NCBI GenBank assembly: GCA_005878995.1
Contig: VBME01000149.1
Span: 1 to 17,041 of the forward strand
Reading direction: 5' to 3'
Length of the DNA stretch: 17,041 nucleotides
Origin: Methanobacteriota archaeon
Lineage (GTDB): Archaea; Thermoplasmatota; Thermoplasmata; RBG-16-68-12
Below are positions 1 to 5,536 of the stretch, in pieces (the first letter of the stretch is position 1; the number at the start of each line of letters is the position of its first letter). Under the pieces are notes generated by a model. It did not search any database. It saw nothing but the letters and a program-made list of their open reading frames with translations, and was not told the origin of the DNA. The translations under genes and the position numbers were made by a program.

Positions 1-386
1 TGACGATGGTCGAGGCGCTGGGGGCGATCGAGCGTGGAAATCAGAAGCGCCTCCGCTTGTTCCTCGCGGCGACCCTGTTACTCGGGATCACGTTCCTCAG
101 CATCCAAGCATTCGAGTACCAACATCTGTACTTCGGCGAGCACCTCACGTTCAAGAGTGCACCGTTCAACGTCAATCCGCTTTATGGCCCGACGTTCTAC
201 GCGCAGACGGGCGTCCACGGCTCCCACGTGACCGCGGGCGTGATCGGCATGGCGTACGTCACCCGGAAGGCGTTCAAAGGCGGATTCACGAAAGAGAATC
301 ACGAAGCCGTGGAACTCGTCGGGCTGTACTGGCACTTCGTGGATGTGGTCTGGATCTTCCTATTCACGATCGTGTACCTGATCTGA
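1..386 (+). CDS. coxC: Cytochrome c oxidase subunit III, C-terminal part (5' partial)
   Basis: This is the C-terminal part of subunit III of a haem-copper terminal oxidase, a membrane subunit that supports the proton-pumping catalytic subunit I. The reading frame is open to the left edge, so the ATG at 6 is probably internal and the gene starts upstream. About 126 residues are visible, whereas the family is usually about 200 or more. Family signatures include the GVHGSHVTAG segment (about residues 69-78 counted from the ATG at 6) and the C-terminal YWHFVDVVWIFLF segment. Membrane-like stretches lie near residues 16-36, 70-90 and 107-126. The stop at 384-386 is followed directly by the subunit IV gene, so the two are co-transcribed. 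The family assignment is secure; the oxidase subtype cannot be told from this fragment. Confidence 0.9.
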   Translation, partial: TMVEALGAIERGNQKRLRLFLAATLLLGITFLSIQAFEYQHLYFGEHLTFKSAPFNVNPLYGPTFYAQTGVHGSHVTAGVIGMAYVTRKAFKGGFTKENHEAVELVGLYWHFVDVVWIFLFTIVYLI

Positions 387-391
387 GGTGA
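385..391 (+). promoter_or_regulatory. Shine-Dalgarno site of subunit IV
   Basis: GAGGTGA matches the anti-Shine-Dalgarno end of archaeal 16S rRNA and lies 3 nt before the ATG at 395. It overlaps the stop codon of coxC. It fixes the start of the subunit IV gene. Confidence 0.7.
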
Positions 392-394
392 CGG

Positions 395-700
395 ATGGCA
401 ACCGCGACGGCAACGGGAACGGCTCCGGTCGAGGAGGTTCGGAAGCGCCCTTACGTTGTCGTGTTCGTAATCCTCGCCGTCGTGACATTCATCGAGCTGA
501 ATGTCTACAGCCTCGGCCTGCCACGGCTCGAGACGATTACCATCCTTGTCGTCCTTGCGGCGATCAAGGCGAGCCTTGTTGTCGCCTACTACATGCACCT
601 GCGGTACGAACCGCGATGGATCGCGTTGATTCCGCTCGGGGGACTGGCGCTCGTCGCGGTGCTCGTCGCCGCGCTCACGTCGTCTTCGGCCCATCCGTAG
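395..700 (+). CDS. Cytochrome c oxidase subunit IV-type small membrane protein
   Basis: This is a 101-residue protein of the prokaryotic cytochrome c oxidase subunit IV (CtaF/CoxD-like) family, an accessory subunit of the membrane oxidase complex. Three hydrophobic helices are visible at about 20-39, 46-66 and 75-95. The family signature IKASLVVAYYMHLRYEPR (57-74), with the MHL triad, lies at the end of helix 2. The start is set by a good Shine-Dalgarno sequence just upstream, and the gene follows coxC by 8 nt, so it is the distal gene of the oxidase operon. The sequence after the stop shows no further oxidase gene. The family call is firm; the gene symbol differs between lineages, so none is given. 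Confidence 0.85.
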   Translation: MATATATGTAPVEEVRKRPYVVVFVILAVVTFIELNVYSLGLPRLETITILVVLAAIKASLVVAYYMHLRYEPRWIALIPLGGLALVAVLVAALTSSSAHP

Positions 701-709
701 CCCGGTTCG

Positions 710-724
710 CGGACACCATGTCCG
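710..724. other. Small perfect hairpin between convergent units
   Basis: CGGACA-CCA-TGTCCG forms a 6-bp stem with a 3-nt loop in the 40-nt gap between the oxidase operon stop and the 3' end of the convergent tRNA-Val. It could be an mRNA 3'-end structure. There is no T-run next to it on the plus strand, so calling it a terminator is only a guess. Confidence 0.3.
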
Positions 725-740
725 GGCCCGCCGAAAGGAA

Positions 741-813
741 TGGGCTCGACCGGATTCGAACCGGTGACCTTCGCTGTGTGAGAGCGATGTCATAACCGCT
801 AGACCACGAGCCC
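741..813 (-). tRNA. tRNA-Val (anticodon CAC)
   Basis: The reverse complement folds into a complete 73-nt tRNA. It has a 7-bp acceptor stem GGGCTCG/CGAGCCC with discriminator A. The anticodon stem TCGCT/AGCGA encloses loop CTCACAC, giving anticodon CAC, which reads the valine codon GTG. The T arm is ACCGG-TTCGAAT-CCGGT. CCA is not encoded, as is common in archaea, and there is no intron. A TATA-like box (ATTTATA on the minus strand, 845-839) lies about 29 nt before the 5' end. A pyrimidine-rich TTCCTTTC follows the 3' end and could terminate transcription. Confidence 0.96.
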
Positions 814-838
814 GCAGCGCCGCGCAAGGACCGTGCGG

Positions 839-845
839 TATAAAT
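839..845 (-). promoter_or_regulatory. TATA-like box of tRNA-Val(CAC)
   Basis: Read on the minus strand this is ATTTATA, centred about 29 nt upstream of the first base of the tRNA at 813. This is the archaeal TBP spacing for transcription starting at or just before the mature 5' end. Confidence 0.6.
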
Positions 846-879
846 CTCCATCGAAGAAGCGTCGGTCTCGCTGCGGCGA

Positions 880-887
880 CTTTATTA
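880..887 (+). promoter_or_regulatory. TATA-like box of the 907 gene
   Basis: CTTTATTA is centred about 23-24 nt before the ATG at 907. The spacing suits a leaderless transcript starting at that ATG better than one starting at the TTG at 901. Confidence 0.45.
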
Positions 888-906
888 CCGCTAAGAGGGA
901 TTGCGC

Positions 907-1230
907 ATGCGGGAGGCGCCCTCGTTGGCGAAAGAAGAGAAATCCGAGATGGCGACAATCGCGAAGAAACAGCTGGAGGGCCGCGGCTACGTCCTCTCTC
1001 TGTCCACGACCCGGGAGGGAGAGAATCTCATCGGCAAGGTCCGCGTGAGCGAGGCCGCAACGCATCGAACCGTTGCGAACTTCGTGAGCGTGTGGAAGAT
1101 CGACAACCTGGAGCTCGTCATCGGGCTCGACGCAACGGATGGGATCGCGCGCGACGTCGTGAGCCAAGCGATGAACCTCTTCGACCTGTTCAAGACCGTC
1201 CTGCCGACCGCGCAGGTGAAGGCAGAGTAG
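907..1230 (+). CDS. Small conserved-looking protein of unknown function
   Basis: This encodes a 107-residue soluble, mixed-charge protein that I do not recognise. Residues about 10-25 are rich in Lys and Glu and probably helical. The middle (about 27-75) looks like alternating strands (YVLSLSTTR, NLIGKVRVSE, TVANFVSVWKIDNLELVIGL). The end (about 80-100) is an amphipathic helix containing VSQAMNLFDLFKTVL. There is no signal peptide, membrane helix or metal motif. The ATG at 907 is preferred over the TTG at 901 because the TATA-like box lies about 23-24 nt upstream of it. The gene is divergent from tRNA-Val and stands alone: the next gene has its own TATA-like box. Codon use resembles the neighbours, so it is likely a real native gene. 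Confidence 0.7.
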   Translation: MREAPSLAKEEKSEMATIAKKQLEGRGYVLSLSTTREGENLIGKVRVSEAATHRTVANFVSVWKIDNLELVIGLDATDGIARDVVSQAMNLFDLFKTVLPTAQVKAE

Positions 1231-1245
1231 AGCGCAGACATCACG

Positions 1246-1253
1246 ATTAAATA
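1246..1253 (+). promoter_or_regulatory. TATA-like box of the coiled-coil/mtnA operon
   Basis: ATTAAATA is centred about 32 nt before the ATG at 1282, predicting a transcript start near 1275 and a leader of a few bases. A GGAGTGAG sequence at 1267-1274 lies 7 nt before the same ATG. Confidence 0.5.
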
Positions 1254-1281
1254 GTCTGGACAATCTGGAGTGAGCCGCCCC

Positions 1282-1518
1282 ATGGACCCCTCCAGCGTGC
1301 TGCTCGCCTTGGAAGAACAGAGGAAGTGGCGGGAGCGCCGAAAACGAATCCGGGACCGCCTGCGACAACTCGAGCGACGGCGGATGACGTTGCGGAAGGA
1401 ACTGGACGGAGTCCGCAGGAAAATCCTGGAATATGACCGGCTCCTCACCGACCTGAGGGGCGAGGCGCAGACGCGGCCCTCGCGGTCCCACGTCTCCCCG
1501 ATTCCCAGGGGGCGCTGA
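1282..1518 (+). CDS. Small coiled-coil protein A (tandem paralogue)
   Basis: This is a 78-residue, very basic and acidic protein with a long heptad-like helix (about residues 8-62) rich in Arg, Glu and Leu, then a short Pro/Arg-rich tail. The start is ATG 1282 rather than GTG 1270 for two reasons. A GGAGTGAG lies in front of it, and it gives the same N-terminal length as the next gene, with the conserved Trp at residue 16 versus 15. The next protein aligns without gaps over 49 residues, with 18 identities counted by hand, including the Trp, an LE pair, an EL pair and a YD near the end of the helix. The function is unknown. Helical charged proteins of this size can be partner-binding adaptors, but nothing here shows a role. 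Confidence 0.65.
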   Translation: MDPSSVLLALEEQRKWRERRKRIRDRLRQLERRRMTLRKELDGVRRKILEYDRLLTDLRGEAQTRPSRSHVSPIPRGR

Positions 1519-1519
1519 C

Positions 1520-1750
1520 ATGCCCGGTGCCCTCGACGTGACCCGGAGGGAGTCGCAACGGTGGCGCCTCCGGGAGAAGCATCTCCTCGATGCACTGCAG
1601 GGCCTGGAGGAAGAGCGCCGCCGCCTCGACGACGAGCTCCTGAAGGTCGAGCAGCAGCTCACGTACTACGACTCGCTCACGGGCGACATGAAGCGGGAAC
1701 TCGGCCGACCAGGGCTCTCGAGCCTGCTTTCGTCCCTGCGGCGGCCGTAG
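1520..1750 (+). CDS. Small coiled-coil protein B (tandem paralogue)
   Basis: This is a 76-residue charged protein that begins 1 nt after the stop of the preceding gene, so the two are translationally linked. Residues about 8-63 form one long predicted coiled coil, ending in QQLTYYDSLTGDMKREL and then a short tail with the repeat LSSLLSSLRRP. It is a diverged paralogue of protein A (about 37% identity over 49 ungapped residues, counted by eye). Its stop codon overlaps the Shine-Dalgarno sequence of mtnA, so all three genes form one operon. No catalytic or metal motif is visible. The function is unknown; the pair could form a heterodimer, which is inference from duplication and adjacency. Confidence 0.65.
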   Translation: MPGALDVTRRESQRWRLREKHLLDALQGLEEERRRLDDELLKVEQQLTYYDSLTGDMKRELGRPGLSSLLSSLRRP

Positions 1751-1755
1751 GAGGA
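1750..1755 (+). promoter_or_regulatory. Shine-Dalgarno site that fixes the TTG start of mtnA
   Basis: GGAGGA overlaps the stop codon of the previous gene and lies 5 nt before the TTG at 1761. It supports TTG, not a later ATG, as the initiation codon. Confidence 0.7.
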
Positions 1756-1760
1756 CTCGG

Positions 1761-2804
1761 TTGCACGTCACGATCGAGGGCGTCCCGCGCGAGCTCAAGA
1801 CCGTCTGGCTCGAGGACGGCATGGTGAAGCTGATCGATCAGCGGTACCTCCCGTTCGACGTCCGGGTCTACGAGGCGAAGACATACGAGGAGGTCGCGGT
1901 CGCGATCGAGGACATGGTGGTCCGGGGGGCGCCCGCCATCGGAGCGACCGCCGCGTACGGGATGGCGCAGGCCGGCGAACAGGGGCTCGACATGAAGACC
2001 GTCGCGGACCGATTCCGGAAAACGCGACCCACGGGCCAGGATCTGTTCTATGCGATTGACACGATGATGGCCGCCGCCGCGGCGGGACAGGACTTGATCG
2101 CGGCCGCGGAACGGTACGCCAGCGACGATATCGACCGGTGTCGAAAGATCGGCGAGCATGGCGCCAAGCTGATCCGGAACGGCACGCGGATCCTGACGCA
2201 CTGTAACGCCGGGGCGCTCGCGGCGGTCGACTACGGGACCGCGATGGCGCCGATGCGGGTCGCGAAAGAGCAGGGCCGACGGTTCTTCGTCTACGTCGAC
2301 GAGACGCGGCCTCGGCTCCAGGGAGCTCGGCTGACCGCATGGGAGCTCCTGGAGGCCGGAATCGAACATGCCATCATCACGGACGGCGCCGCGGGACTTT
2401 TCCTCGGCCGCGGCGAAATCGACCTCGTCCTCGTAGGCGCCGACCGAATCGCGGCGAACGGCGATACCGCGAACAAGATTGGGACGTACGGGAAGGCGGT
2501 CGTGGCGAAAGAAAACGGGGTCCCTTTCTATGTGGCGGCTCCGACCAGCACGATCGATGCGAGCCTAGCCTCCGGGGCGAAAATCCCCATCGAGGAGCGC
2601 TCTCCGCAGGAGGTCTTGCACTTGGACGGGCACCCGATCGCACCGAAAGAGAGCCCCGCGAGGAACCCCGCGTTCGACGTCACGCCGGCAAAGTACATCA
2701 CGGGAATCATTACCGAGCGGGGGATCCTGAAGCCCTCACAACTCCGGACAATCCACGAATCACCGCCTTCTACGAAGAAGAAACCGCGAACGAAGAAGCG
2801 GTAG
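1761..2804 (+). CDS. mtnA: S-methyl-5-thioribose-1-phosphate isomerase
   Basis: This cytosolic enzyme of the eIF2B-like isomerase superfamily converts 5-methylthioribose 1-phosphate to 5-methylthioribulose 1-phosphate in methionine salvage. The 347-residue length fits the family. Visible signatures are VRGAPAIGATAAYGMA (54-69), LTHCNAGALA (145-154) with the expected catalytic Cys148, the VDETRPRLQGARLT loop (179-192), GADRIAANGDTANKIGTYGK (226-245) with the expected catalytic Asp228, and PIEERSP (276-282). A TTG start with a strong Shine-Dalgarno sequence gives the family N-terminus (KTVWLEDGMVKLIDQRYLP). The last 12 or so residues are a Lys/Arg-rich tail of no known role. Ribose-1,5-bisphosphate isomerase and aIF2B-like paralogues are alternatives, but the N-terminal motif favours MtnA. 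The salvage substrate is a by-product of polyamine synthesis, which links it loosely to the agmatinase gene downstream. Confidence 0.9.
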   Translation: MHVTIEGVPRELKTVWLEDGMVKLIDQRYLPFDVRVYEAKTYEEVAVAIEDMVVRGAPAIGATAAYGMAQAGEQGLDMKTVADRFRKTRPTGQDLFYAIDTMMAAAAAGQDLIAAAERYASDDIDRCRKIGEHGAKLIRNGTRILTHCNAGALAAVDYGTAMAPMRVAKEQGRRFFVYVDETRPRLQGARLTAWELLEAGIEHAIITDGAAGLFLGRGEIDLVLVGADRIAANGDTANKIGTYGKAVVAKENGVPFYVAAPTSTIDASLASGAKIPIEERSPQEVLHLDGHPIAPKESPARNPAFDVTPAKYITGIITERGILKPSQLRTIHESPPSTKKKPRTKKR

Positions 2805-2812
2805 GCGGATAG

Positions 2813-2818
2813 CTTTTA
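2813..2818 (+). promoter_or_regulatory. TATA-like box of nop5
   Basis: CTTTTA is centred about 29 nt upstream of the ATG at 2845 in the 40-nt gap after mtnA, consistent with a leaderless or nearly leaderless transcript. Confidence 0.5.
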
Positions 2819-2844
2819 CGGGCCATCCCCGTTCGCCCCGCGGC

Positions 2845-3915
2845 ATGCTCCTTGTCACGACGTGGTTTGGATCCTTCCTGCTGGATGACGGCAAGGTGGT
2901 CCACCAGCGGCTCTTCCCGAAGGACGCCGACGCGCTGGCCGACCGCTTGGTCCGCGTGGAGGACTGGAAGGTCCTCGACGAAGAACGGGAACTCATGTCG
3001 ATCGCCGAGGAGGTGTTTGTGGCCGAGCCCCGTCTCGAGCGAGCCGGCGGAAACCGGACCTCCCAACGCCCGCCGTTCCTGAAGCCCGAGGAGTTCGGCT
3101 ACGGACGGGACCTGCTGCACGCCGCGATGGTGGAACTCGCGAAACGTCGGATGCGAAGGGCGATCGGCCCCGAGGATCATCTTCGGCAAGCCGTCGGCGC
3201 ACTCGACGAGCTGCAGCAGGAAGAGAACGTCCTCCTGGAGCGGTTGCGGGAGTGGTACGGACTCCATTTCCCGGAGCTGGCCCCCGTCATCGACACGGGG
3301 ACGTACGTCGATCTCATCGCGATGTACGGGCGACGGGATCGCATGCCGATCGACGGGCGGGAGAGCATCGGGGCGGACCTACCCGAACGCGAGGAGGCCG
3401 AGCTCAAGGCGTTCGCGGGCCTCACGAAGCTCGTCGAAGGCCAGCGAAAAGCGATCGAGTCGTACCTCGAGCGATCCATTCGAGAAATCGCGCCGAACGT
3501 TTCCGAGCTCGCGGGTCCGATCCTCGCCGCGCGTCTCGTCGCCCTCGCCGGGAGCGTCGAGGAATTGGCGCGCGCCCCCTCCGGCACTGTGCAGCTCCTT
3601 GGTGCGGAGCGCGCATTGTTCCGTCATCTCCGCACCGGGTCACGACCGCCGAAGCACGGCGTGCTCTTCCAACACCCGTGGGTGCACGGAGCGCCGCCCT
3701 GGCAACGAGGTGCGATCGCTCGCGCGTTCGCCGCGAAGGTATCATTCGCGGCCCGCGCGGACGCGTTCACAAAACGGAAGATCGCCCCGGAACTGCTGAA
3801 AGACCTGCGAGCCGCCGTCGACGACATTCGTCGACGAAAAGCAGAGAAACCGGTACGACCGAAGGCCTCCGTCCCCGGGAAAAAACGACCTCGGCAAAAG
3901 CGCGCGCGCCACTGA
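2845..3915 (+). CDS. nop5: NOP5/NOP56-family box C/D sRNP scaffold protein
   Basis: This is the archaeal scaffold of the box C/D small RNP, which bridges L7Ae on the guide RNA to the methyltransferase fibrillarin for 2'-O-methylation of rRNA and tRNA. The protein has 356 residues. An N-terminal fibrillarin-binding domain (about 1-75) is followed by a long helical coiled-coil region (about 85-210) containing LREWYGLHFPEL (134-145). The Nop RNA/L7Ae-binding domain (about 212-310) includes PNVSELAGPILAARLV (217-232), GAERALFRHL (253-262) and KHGVLFQHPWV (270-280). A Lys/Arg-rich tail (about 325-356) completes it. In many archaea the fibrillarin gene follows directly, but here eIF5A follows, so fibrillarin must lie elsewhere. 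The start ATG sits about 29 nt after a TATA-like box. Confidence 0.93.
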   Translation: MLLVTTWFGSFLLDDGKVVHQRLFPKDADALADRLVRVEDWKVLDEERELMSIAEEVFVAEPRLERAGGNRTSQRPPFLKPEEFGYGRDLLHAAMVELAKRRMRRAIGPEDHLRQAVGALDELQQEENVLLERLREWYGLHFPELAPVIDTGTYVDLIAMYGRRDRMPIDGRESIGADLPEREEAELKAFAGLTKLVEGQRKAIESYLERSIREIAPNVSELAGPILAARLVALAGSVEELARAPSGTVQLLGAERALFRHLRTGSRPPKHGVLFQHPWVHGAPPWQRGAIARAFAAKVSFAARADAFTKRKIAPELLKDLRAAVDDIRRRKAEKPVRPKASVPGKKRPRQKRARH

Positions 3916-3922
3916 GGAAACG

Positions 3923-3928
3923 TTTTAA
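3923..3928 (+). promoter_or_regulatory. TATA-like box of the eIF5A gene
   Basis: TTTTAA is centred about 32 nt before the GTG start at 3958, inside the 42-nt gap after nop5. It suggests a separate promoter and a leader of at most a few bases. Confidence 0.5.
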
Positions 3929-3957
3929 GGGCCCGGCCGCATCGCCGCGCGAATCCG

Positions 3958-4344
3958 GTGTCATGGGAGCAGGCGGAGATCCGCGAGCTGAAAGTCAACC
4001 GGTACGTCGTGGTCGACGACGAGCCTTGCCGAATCCTCAGCATCCAGATGTCGAAACCGGGGAAGCACGGCGAAGCGAAGGCGAGGCTCGAGGTGGTCGG
4101 CCTGTTCGACGGGCAAAAGCGGTCGATCGTCCATCCCGTGACGCACAAGGTCCGCGTCCCGATGATCGACAAACGCAAAGCCCAAGTCCTGTCGATGCAC
4201 GGAAACGTCGCGCAGTTGATGGACCTCGCGACGTACGAGACGTTCGAGCTCCCGGTGACAGCGGAGTACCAGGGCAAGATCGAGCCGGGCGGGGAGACCA
4301 TGTACCTCGAGGCGCTCGGCCGCCGCAAGCTGTCGTCCCAGTGA
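3958..4344 (+). CDS. eif5A: Translation factor aIF5A (eIF5A homologue)
   Basis: This is the archaeal homologue of eIF5A/EF-P, which binds the ribosome and promotes peptide-bond formation at difficult sequences such as polyproline. It has 128 residues. The N-terminal SH3-like domain (about 1-68) carries the modification loop SKPGKHGEAKA (32-42). Lys36 is the expected site of deoxyhypusine/hypusine. The C-terminal OB-fold covers about 70-128. The GTG start at 3958 yields the typical archaeal N-terminus MSWEQAEIRELKVNRYV; the nearby ATG at 3963 is in another frame. The next gene, agmatinase, makes putrescine, a precursor of the spermidine that donates the hypusine side chain, so the adjacency is functionally meaningful. 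No deoxyhypusine synthase gene is in the window. Confidence 0.95.
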   Translation: MSWEQAEIRELKVNRYVVVDDEPCRILSIQMSKPGKHGEAKARLEVVGLFDGQKRSIVHPVTHKVRVPMIDKRKAQVLSMHGNVAQLMDLATYETFELPVTAEYQGKIEPGGETMYLEALGRRKLSSQ

Positions 4345-4357
4345 CCGGGGTCGACCT

Positions 4358-4365
4358 CAAATAAG
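4358..4365 (+). promoter_or_regulatory. TATA-like box of the agmatinase gene
   Basis: CAAATAAG is centred about 26-27 nt upstream of the ATG at 4388, in the 43-nt gap after eIF5A. It points to leaderless transcription independent of eIF5A. Confidence 0.5.
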
Positions 4366-4387
4366 CGCACGCGGCTTCCGTCCGCCC

Positions 4388-5245
4388 ATGGCTGCCCCCC
4401 GCTTCGCGGACGCTGTCGCGAGGTTCGAGGAGGCGCGCATCGCGTTGTTCGGCGTGCCGTACGACCGGACATGCTCGTTCCGCGGCGGCTCTCGATATGC
4501 GCCCCGTGCGATCCGCGAGGCGTCGTACAACTTTGAGGCGTACATGATGGACCACCAGCGGGACATCCGCGAGGTGCCCGTCGCGGACCTCGGCGACACG
4601 CCCGCTTTCGGACCGTCGGCCGAAATGGTGGAGGGCGTCACGAAGATGGCCACGGATGTCGTCCGCGCGGGGAAGATCCCAATCGTGGTGGGCGGGGAAC
4701 ACAGCCTCGCCCCCGCCGTCGTACGCGCGTTCCCGAAGGACGTCGGCGTGATCGGGATTGACGCCCACTTGGATTTTCGGGACCAGTACCTCGAGGACCG
4801 ATGGTCCCACGCATGCTCCGCGCGGCGCATCGCGGACCACGTCGGCGTGGAGCACGTGGTCTACATGGGGGTGCGCTCCTACAGCGCGGAAGAGCGCGAG
4901 GATCTGGAGCGACTCGGGTTGACGTACGTCAGCGTCTACGACATCCACGATCGGGGGGTTCGTGCCGCGACGGAGCGGGCTCTGAAGTCGGTCAACCGGG
5001 ACAAGATCTATCTCACGATCGACATGGATGGAGTCGATCCGGCGTATGCACCCGCCGTGGGGAACCCGGAGCCGTTCGGCCTAGCGCCGCTCCAAGTGAA
5101 GAACGTCATCGCGCGCCTTGCCCCCGACCTCGTCGGGATGGATCTCAACGAGGTCAGCCCGGCCTGGGATTTCGGGCAGACGACCCTCCTGGCGGCCCGC
5201 CTCATCCGCGAGGCGATCATGGCGATCGGCGAGGCCCGCTCATAG
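4388..5245 (+). CDS. speB: Agmatinase / arginase-family ureohydrolase
   Basis: This is a binuclear-metal ureohydrolase, most likely agmatinase, which hydrolyses agmatine to putrescine and urea, though N1-aminopropylagmatine is a possible archaeal substrate. The 285-residue length fits. The metal-binding motifs are complete: GGEHS (102-106, His105), DAHLDFRD (125-132; Asp125, His127, Asp129) and TIDMDGVDPAYAP (210-222; Asp212, Asp214). The N-terminal DRTCSFRGGSRYAPRAIR (27-44) matches the family substrate-loop region. Residues 222-230 read PAVGNPEPF where many homologues have a GTGTPE-like sequence, so substrate choice is not certain. It follows eIF5A, which fits supply of polyamine for hypusination. 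Arginase or another guanidine hydrolase is the main alternative. Confidence 0.85.
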   Translation: MAAPRFADAVARFEEARIALFGVPYDRTCSFRGGSRYAPRAIREASYNFEAYMMDHQRDIREVPVADLGDTPAFGPSAEMVEGVTKMATDVVRAGKIPIVVGGEHSLAPAVVRAFPKDVGVIGIDAHLDFRDQYLEDRWSHACSARRIADHVGVEHVVYMGVRSYSAEEREDLERLGLTYVSVYDIHDRGVRAATERALKSVNRDKIYLTIDMDGVDPAYAPAVGNPEPFGLAPLQVKNVIARLAPDLVGMDLNEVSPAWDFGQTTLLAARLIREAIMAIGEARS

Positions 5246-5295
5246 CCCACTTCTCGAGGAGACGCATCCTGCAAGTTCCTCAAGGAAAAGGGCGC

Positions 5296-5434
5296 GACGA
5301 GCTCTGGCCCGCCCGCAGGACCGCGGCTCTCCCCGACTCCCTCCCCCCTCTCGTCGGGGAACCCGGGGCCCACGTGTCCCGGCCGCGCATGCCCACCCGA
5401 AGGCGACGCAGGAACAGCGAATCCGGAGCTCGTC
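5296..5434 (+). ncRNA. Candidate structured RNA (long-range helix with nested stems)
   Basis: GACGAGCTCTGG at 5296-5307 pairs with CCGGAGCTCGTC at 5423-5434. There are 11 Watson-Crick pairs and one G-U pair in plus-strand RNA; in minus-strand RNA the same position would be an A-C mismatch, which mildly favours plus-strand expression. Inside it, CGCGGC (5322-5327) pairs with GCCGCG (5382-5387), and TCCCCGAC (5330-5337) pairs with GTCGGGGA (5353-5360) across a 15-nt pyrimidine-rich loop. In GC-rich DNA short complementarity is common, so only the outer helix is notable. No promoter is obvious in front of it on the plus strand. It could be a free RNA, a 3' UTR of speB, or chance. Confidence 0.3.
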
Positions 5435-5501
5435 CCAACCCGTGGCACGCGATATCACGGCGCGCCATATAGTTTGCGACGCGCCCGGAGAGCGCCCGAA
5501 C

Positions 5502-5508
5502 GTTTATG
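5502..5508 (+). promoter_or_regulatory. TATA-like box of rtcB
   Basis: GTTTATG is centred about 32 nt upstream of the ATG at 5537, predicting a leader of only a few bases. Confidence 0.45.
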
Positions 5509-5536
5509 TGCCCTCCGTACCTAGTCGGCCGTCCCG

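Larger units (their letters stand above)
5246..5536. other. 291-nt gap before rtcB with potential structured RNA
   Basis: No credible coding region is visible in this gap; the open frames crossing it are extensions of shadow frames from both neighbours. It contains a long-range 12-pair inverted repeat (5296-5307 with 5423-5434) enclosing two nested helices (5322-5327/5382-5387 and 5330-5337/5353-5360), described separately. A small palindrome TTCCT-CA-AGGAA lies at 5276-5287. An ATAT-containing box at 5466-5472 could drive transcription on either strand. The rtcB TATA-like box is near 5502-5508. No tRNA, and no SRP or RNase P RNA signature that I know, is visible. Confidence 0.45.

Noticed and set aside
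3252..4364. 370-codon plus-strand frame across nop5 and eIF5A
   Set aside because: It is an out-of-frame shadow of two well-supported genes, with an Arg-rich composition and no motif.
5296..5434. SRP RNA or RNase P RNA in the gap before rtcB
   Set aside because: I found no SRP helix 8 GGAAG/AGCAG pattern and no RNase P GAGGAAAGTC-type core on either strand, so only an unassigned structured-RNA candidate is reported.
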